Positions 1 through 5,088 of a stretch of 6,991 nucleotides of DNA are shown in pieces. Source of the stretch: Verrucomicrobiota bacterium. Lineage in GTDB: Bacteria > Verrucomicrobiota > Verrucomicrobiia > Limisphaerales > JACRJZ01. A program made the translations under genes and the position numbers. Location: the NCBI GenBank assembly GCA_022711695.1, contig JAKLEJ010000185.1, positions 1-6,991 on the forward strand, read 5' to 3'. The notes under the pieces were generated by a model that had not been told where the DNA came from, ran no database searches, and saw nothing but the letters and a program-made list of their open reading frames with translations. How positions within the stretch are numbered: position 1 is the stretch's first letter; every line of letters starts with the position of its first letter.

Positions 1-220
1 CGAGCCGAAGCTTGCCCTTGGGCTTTTCCGGGCCGTGACAATCCAGGCAGCCTTTCTGCAGGATCGGTTGGATGTGCTCCGAGAACAACACCCCCTGCCT
101 TCCGGACGGTGGCGGGAGCTTGCTGGAATCCAGCTTGCCGGCGGAGGCCGCAGAAGCGGTCAGCGAACCGAGGGCGAGCGCCGCAGCCAGCGCCCACGAG
201 GCTTTCATCTGAGCTTTCAT
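1..220 (-). CDS. Planctomycete-type cytochrome c, N-terminal fragment cut by the window edge
   Basis: Seen: reading leftward from ATG at 220 gives 73 codons open to the window edge. Residues 1-27 look like a signal peptide: lysines near the N-terminus, a long Ala/Leu core, then ASAASA, so export is predicted. The mature part contains HIQPIL at about 49-54 and the haem-attachment motif CLDCH at 58-62, followed by GPEKPKGKLRL. Known: an F-x-x-x-I-x-PIL lead-in, CxxCHG and an LRL ending are typical of the planctomycete cytochrome c domain (PSCyt1), often followed by DUF1549/DUF1553 domains. These lie outside the window, so the full architecture is unknown. It starts 62 bases after the oxidoreductase stop on the same strand, so co-transcription is likely. 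A second in-frame ATG lies at 208. No good ribosome binding site is visible. It could also be a shorter stand-alone cytochrome. Confidence 0.85.
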   Translation of the reverse strand, partial: MKAQMKASWALAAALALGSLTASAASAGKLDSSKLPPPSGRQGVLFSEHIQPILQKGCLDCHGPEKPKGKLRL

Positions 221-235
221 GATAAGGTCTTGGCC

Positions 236-271
236 GCAGCCCCGCGGACGCGAGCGCGTTCGCAGGGCTGC
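236..271 (-). other. Nested hairpin between the oxidoreductase and cytochrome genes
   Basis: GCAGCCC at 236-242 pairs perfectly with GGGCTGC at 265-271, and an inner stem pairs 248-252 with 255-259 (ACGCG/CGCGT). The structure fills much of the 62-base gap between the oxidoreductase stop (283) and the cytochrome start (220). On the minus strand it is followed by GGCCAAGACC, not a T-run, so it is not a standard intrinsic terminator. It may modulate or stabilise the mRNA between the two cistrons, or it may be chance in GC-rich DNA. Confidence 0.4.
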
Positions 272-282
272 CGCAACCGGGT

Positions 283-1425
283 TCAGCGGACCTTGGCGAC
301 CTTTTCCCAACGGCTCGTTCTAGCCGACTTCAGGACGGCGTCGCACACGTACTGGGTCTCGAGCGCGTCGCGGAAGGTGGGTCCTGTGGGCTTGCCGCTC
401 GCCGCGCCCTGGAGGAAATCGTAGAGCTGGTGCACAAAGCTGTGCTCGTAGCCGATGGTCAGCCCGGGCACCCACCAGTTCTTCATGTAAGGGTGATCGC
501 CGTCGGTGACGTGGATCGAGCGCCAGCCGCGCAAAGCTCCCGGGTCCCGGTGCTCGAAATACTGCAGCCGGTGCGAATCGTGCAGGTCCCAGGCGATCGA
601 GGCGTGCTCGCCGTTGATCTCGAAGGTGTAGAGAGCCTTGTGGCCGCGGGCGTAGCGGGTGGATTCGAACGTGGCCAGCGAGCCGTTCGAGAATCGCGCC
701 AGGAACGCGCAGGCGTCATCGATCCCCACCTTCTCGACCTTTCCGGTCAGGGTGTGCTTGCGCTCCTTGATGAAGGTTTCGGTCATCGCGTTGACCTTGT
801 CCATGCTGCCGTTGAGCCAGAGGGCGGTGTCGATGCAGTGGGCCAGAAGATCGCCCGTCACTCCCGAGCCGGCCACCTTCACGTCCAGCCGCCACAGCGC
901 GTCGCCCCCCTGGGGCAGGTCGCGCGAGATCGTCCAGTCCTGAAGGAACTTGGCCCGGTAATGGAAGATGCGCCCGAGGCGGCCTTCCTCGATGAGTTTC
1001 TTGGCCAGGGTGACCGCGGGCATCCGCCGGTAGTTGTAAGAGACCAGGTTGGGCACACCGGCCTTTTCCACCGCCTTGACCATCTTGAGGCCCTCGGGGC
1101 CGTTCATGGCCAGGGGCTTTTCGCAGATGATCATCTTGCCCGCCTTGGCCAAAGCGATGGCCGCCTCGGCGTGCATGTTGTTCGGCAGGCAGATGTCCAC
1201 GATGTCGATGTCCTCGCGGTCCAGCAGCCGGCGCCAGTCCGTTTCCACGGACTCGAAGCCCCAGCGGGCGGCATGGGCACGGGCCTTTTCCTCGTTGAAG
1301 TCGCAGATCGTCTTGCGGACGATTTCGTACGGGACATCGAAAAAGTTGCCGATCTTGCAGTAGGCGTTGGAATGGGTGCGGCCCATAAAGCCGCAGCCAA
1401 CGATGGCGACGTTCAGTTTCTTCAT
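283..1425 (-). CDS. Gfo/Idh/MocA family NAD(P)-dependent oxidoreductase
   Basis: A 380-residue cytoplasmic dehydrogenase of the glucose-fructose oxidoreductase/inositol dehydrogenase/MocA family, which oxidises or reduces sugars and polyols with NAD(P). Seen: the N-terminal Rossmann fold begins VAIVGCGFMG, with the GxGxxG glycines at 10, 12 and 15. ICEKPLAMN contains the family EKP motif (102-104) with the probable catalytic lysine at 103. GDLLAHCIDTALWLNG (191-206) matches the family's conserved D-x-x-x-H-x-x-D block, with H196 and D199. Length is usual for the family. I chose ATG 1425 because the protein there starts directly with the Rossmann strand; a TTG at 1560 would add 45 low-complexity residues. 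No strong ribosome binding site is seen at 1425. It lies downstream of the TIM-barrel isomerase, a common pairing in sugar and inositol catabolism. The substrate cannot be read from the sequence. Confidence 0.93.
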   Translation of the reverse strand: MKKLNVAIVGCGFMGRTHSNAYCKIGNFFDVPYEIVRKTICDFNEEKARAHAARWGFESVETDWRRLLDREDIDIVDICLPNNMHAEAAIALAKAGKMIICEKPLAMNGPEGLKMVKAVEKAGVPNLVSYNYRRMPAVTLAKKLIEEGRLGRIFHYRAKFLQDWTISRDLPQGGDALWRLDVKVAGSGVTGDLLAHCIDTALWLNGSMDKVNAMTETFIKERKHTLTGKVEKVGIDDACAFLARFSNGSLATFESTRYARGHKALYTFEINGEHASIAWDLHDSHRLQYFEHRDPGALRGWRSIHVTDGDHPYMKNWWVPGLTIGYEHSFVHQLYDFLQGAASGKPTGPTFRDALETQYVCDAVLKSARTSRWEKVAKVR

Positions 1426-1560
1426 CTTCAGCGGTATATCGGGATTCAATCCATGGCAGCCGGCGCCCTTGCGGGGCGAGTTAGCAGCCGCGCCGGGGCC
1501 GCCCGTTGCAGGAGCAGCCCCGGCTTTAACTCTGCGCTTTGTCTCGACAGGAAGCGCCAA
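1426..1560 (-). other. Isomerase-oxidoreductase intercistronic spacer with hairpin
   Basis: A 135-base gap between the isomerase stop (TAG, 1563-1561) and the oxidoreductase ATG (1425). It contains a perfect 8-bp inverted repeat, GCCGGGGC at 1492-1499 and GCCCCGGC at 1517-1524, with a 17-base loop. No T-run follows on either strand, so termination is unlikely. The whole gap is also free of stops in the frame shared by both genes; its conceptual translation is rich in Ala, Gly, Pro and Lys/Arg. Confidence 0.4.
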
Positions 1561-2889
1561 CTAGCGCTTCTTGGCCGGTTTCTTGGCGGCCTTCTTCGCA
1601 GGTTTCTTCGCGGCTTTCTTAGCTTTTGCCATAGTGTTTTTGTTGGTTTTTTTGTTGGGTTTTCCCAGGGCCTTCCTGGCTGCGGGCTTGCGCGCCGTCC
1701 TGGCGCCGGGCCGCCCGGCGGGCTTGCGCCCCGCCGTTCCGCCCTTCGCCTTTCGCCGCGTCCCGCCCGACGCCGCCCGGACCGCCTTGGAAAATACTTC
1801 GGCCACCGTGCCTTCGCGCGCCGACGCGCTGGAGGTCTCGCGCCAGCCATGAGCGTCGCGCACGGCGATCATCGCAGCCAGGATGTCGTTCCAGGTCTGC
1901 TGCTGCATCATCACCGAGTTCGGGAACATGCAGCCGTCCCAGCAAATCGTCCGGAAAGCCCGGGTGGCCTTCCCGGCATCGTCGCGCATCCAGAACCCGG
2001 CGTGCCGGGGGATGTCGAGCTTCCCGTTGGGGTCTTTGGCCATGCAGTGCTTGCCGGTCTTGTCGTGCGATCCGCTGCCCTTCACGGTCGCGTCATTCTG
2101 AGCGATGTGGAAGTCAATCGTCCAAGGCCGCAGCGCCGAGGTCAGCTTGCGGTAGGCCGCGTCGAACGCCGCCGGGTCCGACCAATCCCACCCGGCCGGA
2201 AGCAGGGCGTCCTCGGGCTTGTTGTAGCCCAGCAGGTAGAGGAGCGTGTGAGCCATGTCCGCCTGGAAGCCCAGCGTGCCCGGCCGCCCCACCGCCTCCA
2301 GCAGCTTGATCGCCTCCCGCCAACTGTGCAGGCCGCCCCAGCAGATCTCGCCCTCGGCCGCCAAACGCTCGCCAAAATCCTCGGCCACATCGCAGGCCTC
2401 GCGCAGCGTTTGTGCGATCAGCCGGGTGCTGCCCTCCGGGTCCTTGTCCCAGTCGGTCACGCTGCAGGCGGTATCCACGCGCACGATGCCGTAAGGGCGG
2501 GCTCCGATCTCGCGCAGGCGCGCGGCGATGCGGCAGCCCTTGCGCACCTGCTGGACAAAATTGCGGCGCTCCTCGGCCCTGCCCATGGCCGATCCGCCGC
2601 CGGTGGGCGGCCAGATCGGCGCCACCACCGAGCCCACCGTCAGGCCCCGCGACTGGATTTTGTCGGCCACGCGCCGCAGCTCGTCGTCCCCAATGTCGAT
2701 GTTGATGTGAGGCTCGAACAGAAAAATGTCCACGCCGTCGAACTTGACCCCGTCCACCTCGGCGCGGGCCGTCAAATCCAGCATCGTGTCGAGGTCAATG
2801 CAGGGTTCGGCGCCGGGGCTGCCCTTGCCCACGAGCCCGGGCCACATGGCGTTGTGCAGCTTGGGGAATCGATTCGAATGTGAACTCAT
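1561..2889 (-). CDS. Sugar phosphate isomerase/epimerase-like TIM-barrel protein with histone H1-like basic tail
   Basis: A 442-residue protein, probably a metal-dependent sugar isomerase or epimerase of the xylose-isomerase-like TIM-barrel family. Seen: residues 30-350 form the barrel region. Acidic and histidine residues in plausible metal-site positions are E181 (GEICWGG), D211 and H214 (QADMAH), and H261 (DFHIAQND). An unusual CWDGCMF lies at 316-322. From about 376 to 442 the chain changes to a Lys/Arg/Ala/Pro/Gly tail ending KKAAKKPAKKAAKKPAKKR, like bacterial histone H1-type tails; family members normally end near residue 350. ATG 2889 was chosen because AAGGAA lies five bases upstream and the fold starts just after it. 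The open frame continues to 3762 but would run antisense through the next gene. First gene of the apparent operon with the oxidoreductase and cytochrome. Fold assignment is confident, the exact reaction is not. Confidence 0.88.
   Translation of the reverse strand: MSSHSNRFPKLHNAMWPGLVGKGSPGAEPCIDLDTMLDLTARAEVDGVKFDGVDIFLFEPHINIDIGDDELRRVADKIQSRGLTVGSVVAPIWPPTGGGSAMGRAEERRNFVQQVRKGCRIAARLREIGARPYGIVRVDTACSVTDWDKDPEGSTRLIAQTLREACDVAEDFGERLAAEGEICWGGLHSWREAIKLLEAVGRPGTLGFQADMAHTLLYLLGYNKPEDALLPAGWDWSDPAAFDAAYRKLTSALRPWTIDFHIAQNDATVKGSGSHDKTGKHCMAKDPNGKLDIPRHAGFWMRDDAGKATRAFRTICWDGCMFPNSVMMQQQTWNDILAAMIAVRDAHGWRETSSASAREGTVAEVFSKAVRAASGGTRRKAKGGTAGRKPAGRPGARTARKPAARKALGKPNKKTNKNTMAKAKKAAKKPAKKAAKKPAKKR
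1573..1620 (-). repeat. Four tandem 12-bp units coding KKAA/KKPA
   Basis: Read on the minus strand, four consecutive 12-base units of the form AAGAAR SCN GCN encode KKAA, KKPA, KKAA and KKPA (residues 424-439 of the isomerase), followed by KKR and the stop. Copies differ only at third positions and the Ala/Pro switch. Because the unit is a multiple of three, gain or loss of a copy would keep the frame. This resembles tandem expansion seen in H1-like tails. Confidence 0.75.
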
Positions 2890-2894
2890 GCAGG

Positions 2895-2900
2895 TTCCTT
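2895..2900 (-). promoter_or_regulatory. Ribosome binding site of the isomerase gene
   Basis: AAGGAA on the minus strand with a five-base spacer (CCTGC) before ATG 2889. It is the clearest Shine-Dalgarno-like sequence in the window and fixes the start of the isomerase gene, ruling out the much longer upstream open frame. Confidence 0.65.
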
Positions 2901-2969
2901 GTGGCAGGTGCCGCCGTCGGTGTCTGTGGCGATGCCGTTTTCCATTTTCCTTCCGCAATTCTTGCGAAC

Positions 2970-2997
2970 ACCGTAGCAAGCGCGGCCAATCAATCAA
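2970..2997 (-). promoter_or_regulatory. Candidate sigma-70-type promoter for the isomerase operon
   Basis: On the minus strand TTGATT (2997-2992) and TACGGT (2975-2970) are 16 bases apart, and TGC directly precedes the -10 hexamer, giving an extended -10. Matches to consensus are 4/6 and 3/6. It would give a leader of roughly 70-75 bases. The 210-base divergent region 2890-3099 also holds an A8 run around 3018-3025. No clear promoter was found for the plus-strand gene at 3100. Confidence 0.3.
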
Positions 2998-3099
2998 TGA
3001 CAAAATGCCGTTCGCCGCAAAAAAAAGCGACGCCCACTCCGCGCGCCGCAGCGACTCAGAGCTGTTTACAGAGGCCGCGCCTTGTGGAATCATGAGCCC

Positions 3100-3648
3100 A
3101 TGAAGATCGAAGCGCTCCATGTGGGCATGAAAGTCCGTCATCCCAATTACGGCCCCGGCACGGTGAAGGCCGTCGCGGAACGCACCGCCGACATCCGCTT
3201 CCAGGACGGCCTGCGCACGCTGGCGCCCGACACCGCCGGCATCGAGCCGGACGAAGCCTCGGCGCAGTTGTCGGGCCTGACGCTGCCGCTGGAACAATTG
3301 ATCGACCGGACCGCGCGAACGGTCCTGGAAAAGCTGGGCGCGGAGAAGCCCGGCGCGACAGTCGAGCAGCTCGCCGCCCGCTGGCACGACGGCGTGATGG
3401 CGTTGCGGCCCGCGGACCCGTCGCTTCAGAGCAAGGAGGTCCCGCTGGAGGTGTTCTTCCACAAGATCGTGATGATGCGCAATTGCCTGCGCGTCCTCGA
3501 GCAGAAGATCAACGGCCACGAGAAGCTGAGCGAGGCCGACAAGGTCGAGATGCAGCAGTACCTCACCCGCTGCTACGGCTCGATGACCACGTTCAACCTG
3601 CTGTTCAAGAGCAAGAGCGACCAATTCGGCGGCGCGCCCGAGGATTGA
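3100..3648 (+). CDS. Uncharacterised protein: predicted Tudor/KOW-like N-terminal barrel plus helical domain
   Basis: 182 residues, no signal peptide or membrane segment, so probably cytoplasmic. Seen: residues 1-50 contain VGMKVRHPNYGPGTVKAV and IRFQDGLRTLAP, a strand-rich pattern resembling the small barrel at the C-terminus of UvrD/PcrA helicases and DUF3553-like domains, which often contact nucleic acid or RNA polymerase. Residues 62-170 look largely helical, with a highly charged stretch around VLEQKINGHEKLSEADKVEM (132-151). I do not recognise a named family for the whole protein. ATG 3100 begins the barrel directly; an in-frame TTG at 3082 would add only six residues. No ribosome binding site is evident. 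It is 43 bases upstream of a second small helical-protein gene on the same strand, so the two are probably co-transcribed. A nucleic-acid-related role is only a guess from the barrel. Confidence 0.8.
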   Translation: MKIEALHVGMKVRHPNYGPGTVKAVAERTADIRFQDGLRTLAPDTAGIEPDEASAQLSGLTLPLEQLIDRTARTVLEKLGAEKPGATVEQLAARWHDGVMALRPADPSLQSKEVPLEVFFHKIVMMRNCLRVLEQKINGHEKLSEADKVEMQQYLTRCYGSMTTFNLLFKSKSDQFGGAPED

Positions 3649-3691
3649 GCCGCCGGCCGGGCCCGCCGCGGCCCTCCGTAATCCCTTCCTT

Positions 3692-4024
3692 ATGATCCAC
3701 GACACCATCGAGCAGCTTAAAGCCACCCTCCAGCGCTCCGCGGCGCTCAAGGAGGAAAACAAGACCGAACTGCTTCAGTTGCTGGAGCGCCTCAACCAGG
3801 AGGTGGCGGAGCTGGCCAAGACGGACGCGGAACAAGCCCGGAGCATCGCGGGGTTCGCAGCCGTGTCCGCACACGAGGCCACGCGCGCCGAGGCCGACCC
3901 CCGGCTGCGCGAGCTTTCCCTCCAGGGGCTCTCCCAATCGGTCGCCCGCTTCGAGGAAACGCATCCGCGCCTGGTGCAGGCGGTCAATTCGGTTTGCAAC
4001 GCCCTCTCCAACCTGGGCATCTGA
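3692..4024 (+). CDS. DUF4404-like small helical protein
   Basis: 110 residues, almost entirely helical, with no signal peptide or membrane segment. Residues 1-45 form an amphipathic, probably coiled-coil, Glu/Lys/Leu-rich region (LKEENKTELLQLLERLNQEV). The C-terminal block SVARFEETHPRLVQAVNSVC followed by NALSNLGI resembles the FE-x-x-HP-x-L...LGI ending that I associate with DUF4404 proteins. That assignment is from memory and unverified. The function of that family is unknown to me. ATG 3692 follows CCTT with no Shine-Dalgarno sequence. The preceding gene ends 43 bases upstream on the same strand, and metF converges from the other side with only 15 bases between stops. No U-rich terminator is seen in that gap. 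Confidence 0.75.
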   Translation: MIHDTIEQLKATLQRSAALKEENKTELLQLLERLNQEVAELAKTDAEQARSIAGFAAVSAHEATRAEADPRLRELSLQGLSQSVARFEETHPRLVQAVNSVCNALSNLGI

Positions 4025-4039
4025 GGCGCCGCGCGGGGC

Positions 4040-4954
4040 CTACGCCGGGCCGCCGGGGGACGCCCCGCCCAGCCCGAGATGTTTCAGGATGGCGAGGGTC
4101 GAGCGCGCCTTGTTCAGAGTGTAGAAATGGAAACCGGGCGCGCCGCTCCGCCGCAGTTCCTCGCACTGGCGCGCGGCGTAATCGATGCCAAACTGCTTGA
4201 CGGCCTGGTCGTCCTCCCCCAGCTCGTCGAGCTTCTGCCGGAAAGCCGCCGGCAGGCGCGCGCCGCACAGCTCGGTGAACTTCTTCACTTGCCGGCCTGA
4301 CAGGATCGGCAGAATCCCGGGCACGATCGGAACGCTCACCCCGAGCCGGCGGGTCAGGTGATCCCGGAACTCGAGGAAATCCGCGTTGTCGAAGAAGAGC
4401 TGGGTGAGCACGAAATCGGCGCCGCAGTCGATCTTCTCCTTGAGCCGCTGCCAGTCGGCATGTTTTCCCTCGCGGCAGGCCACGTGGCCCTCGGGAAAGC
4501 CGGCCACGCCGATGCTGAACCCGCCCGTTTCGCGGATCAGGCTCACCAACTGGTGGGCGTAGGCGAACCCGCCCTCGGCCGGCTTGAACTCGCCGCTGCC
4601 CTCGGGCGGATCCCCGCGCAGGGCCAGGAGGTTCCGGATGTTCAGGCCGCGCGCCTGCTCGACGATTTCGCGCACCTGCTCGCGCGTCGCCCCCACGCAG
4701 GTCAGGTGCGCCATGCCGGTCACCCCGCGCTCACGCTGGATTCGATCCACGATCGAGAGCGTCTTGTCGCGCGTGCTGCCGCCGGCGCCGTAGGTCACCG
4801 AGCAATAGTCCGGCCGGGCCGCGAAGAGCGCCGGGATCGTCCGCTCGGCCAGCGCCCGGTCGCCCTCGGGCGTTTTGGGGGTAAAGAACTCGAACGAAAC
4901 CGCCAGCCGCCCCGCCGTGCGGCACTCCCGGTAGATGTCTCGAATCAAACGCAT
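4040..4954 (-). CDS. metF: Methylenetetrahydrofolate reductase
   Basis: A 304-residue cytoplasmic flavoenzyme that reduces 5,10-methylene-THF to 5-methyl-THF, the methyl donor for methionine synthesis. Seen: SFEFFTPKT (20-28) with the conserved Glu22; SVTYGAGGST (52-61); HLTCVG (83-88); ALRGDPP (111-117) with the Asp115 equivalent to the E. coli catalytic/FAD-contact Asp120; GFPEGH (152-157); TQLFFDN (184-190) with Gln185; PGILPI (212-217); and GFHFYTLNK near the C-terminus. Length matches bacterial MetF without the eukaryotic regulatory domain. ATG 4954 is the only plausible upstream start: an in-frame TGA lies three codons before it. No ribosome binding site exists; a large palindrome ends one base upstream. 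It stands alone, divergent from the SGNH hydrolase gene and convergent with the DUF4404-like gene. Confidence 0.97.
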   Translation of the reverse strand: MRLIRDIYRECRTAGRLAVSFEFFTPKTPEGDRALAERTIPALFAARPDYCSVTYGAGGSTRDKTLSIVDRIQRERGVTGMAHLTCVGATREQVREIVEQARGLNIRNLLALRGDPPEGSGEFKPAEGGFAYAHQLVSLIRETGGFSIGVAGFPEGHVACREGKHADWQRLKEKIDCGADFVLTQLFFDNADFLEFRDHLTRRLGVSVPIVPGILPILSGRQVKKFTELCGARLPAAFRQKLDELGEDDQAVKQFGIDYAARQCEELRRSGAPGFHFYTLNKARSTLAILKHLGLGGASPGGPA

Positions 4955-4976
4955 TGGCGGTCAATATTGGCCGCCA
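4955..4976. promoter_or_regulatory. 22-bp near-perfect palindrome abutting the metF start: candidate operator
   Basis: The outer arms are TGGCGG (4955-4960) and CCGCCA (4971-4976), and the centre is CAATATTG (4962-4969). Ten of eleven base pairs are complementary; the exception is a T/G pair (4961/4970). It begins directly after the first base of the metF start codon as read on this strand, and it covers the candidate metF -10 element. A dimeric repressor bound here would block metF transcription, and possibly affect the divergent SGNH gene. In RNA it could also fold as a hairpin, but the probable start of transcription lies inside or after it. Confidence 0.6.
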
Positions 4977-4991
4977 GTCCCGAAAGTGCAA
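4963..4991 (-). promoter_or_regulatory. Candidate metF promoter giving a leaderless or near-leaderless mRNA
   Basis: On the minus strand TTGCAC (4991-4986) is followed after exactly 17 bases by AATATT (4968-4963), matching the -35 in 3/6 and the -10 in 4/6 positions. Only eight bases (GACCGCCA) separate the -10 from the metF ATG, so transcription would begin at or within a few bases of the start codon. This agrees with the absence of a ribosome binding site. Confidence 0.4.
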
Positions 4992-5088
4992 GCGGGAGTC
5001 CTGAAGATGCGGCTCTTCGCATTCGGCATTGCGCCAAGGGACAATCCGCTGAATCATCGCCTCCCCGGCGCCCGGCGGCCCGCAAAAG

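Noticed and set aside
35..424. 129-codon plus-strand open frame
   Set aside because: It is antisense to the cytochrome fragment, with its CxxCH motif and signal peptide, and to the end of the oxidoreductase gene.
1426..1560. TTG start at 1560 for the oxidoreductase
   Set aside because: It would add 45 low-complexity residues ahead of a Rossmann strand that normally begins within a few residues of the N-terminus. ATG 1425 fits the family.
430..2883. 817-codon open frame on the plus strand
   Set aside because: It lies opposite both the oxidoreductase and the isomerase genes, which have clear family motifs. Its translation is Arg/Gly/Val/His-rich without domains; long antisense open frames are common at this GC.
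2890..3762. Upstream extension of the isomerase open frame (total 733 codons)
   Set aside because: It runs antisense through the gene at 3100-3648 and the divergent promoter region. The barrel begins just after ATG 2889, which has its own ribosome binding site.
4025..4039. Bidirectional terminator between the DUF4404-like gene and metF
   Set aside because: The 15-base gap is GC-rich with no T-run on either strand. Small GC stems nearby (for example in the 3' end of metF) are expected by composition.
5007..5022. Small hairpin ATGCG-N6-CGCAT upstream of the SGNH gene
   Set aside because: Only five base pairs, no T-run and no link to a known element; likely chance.
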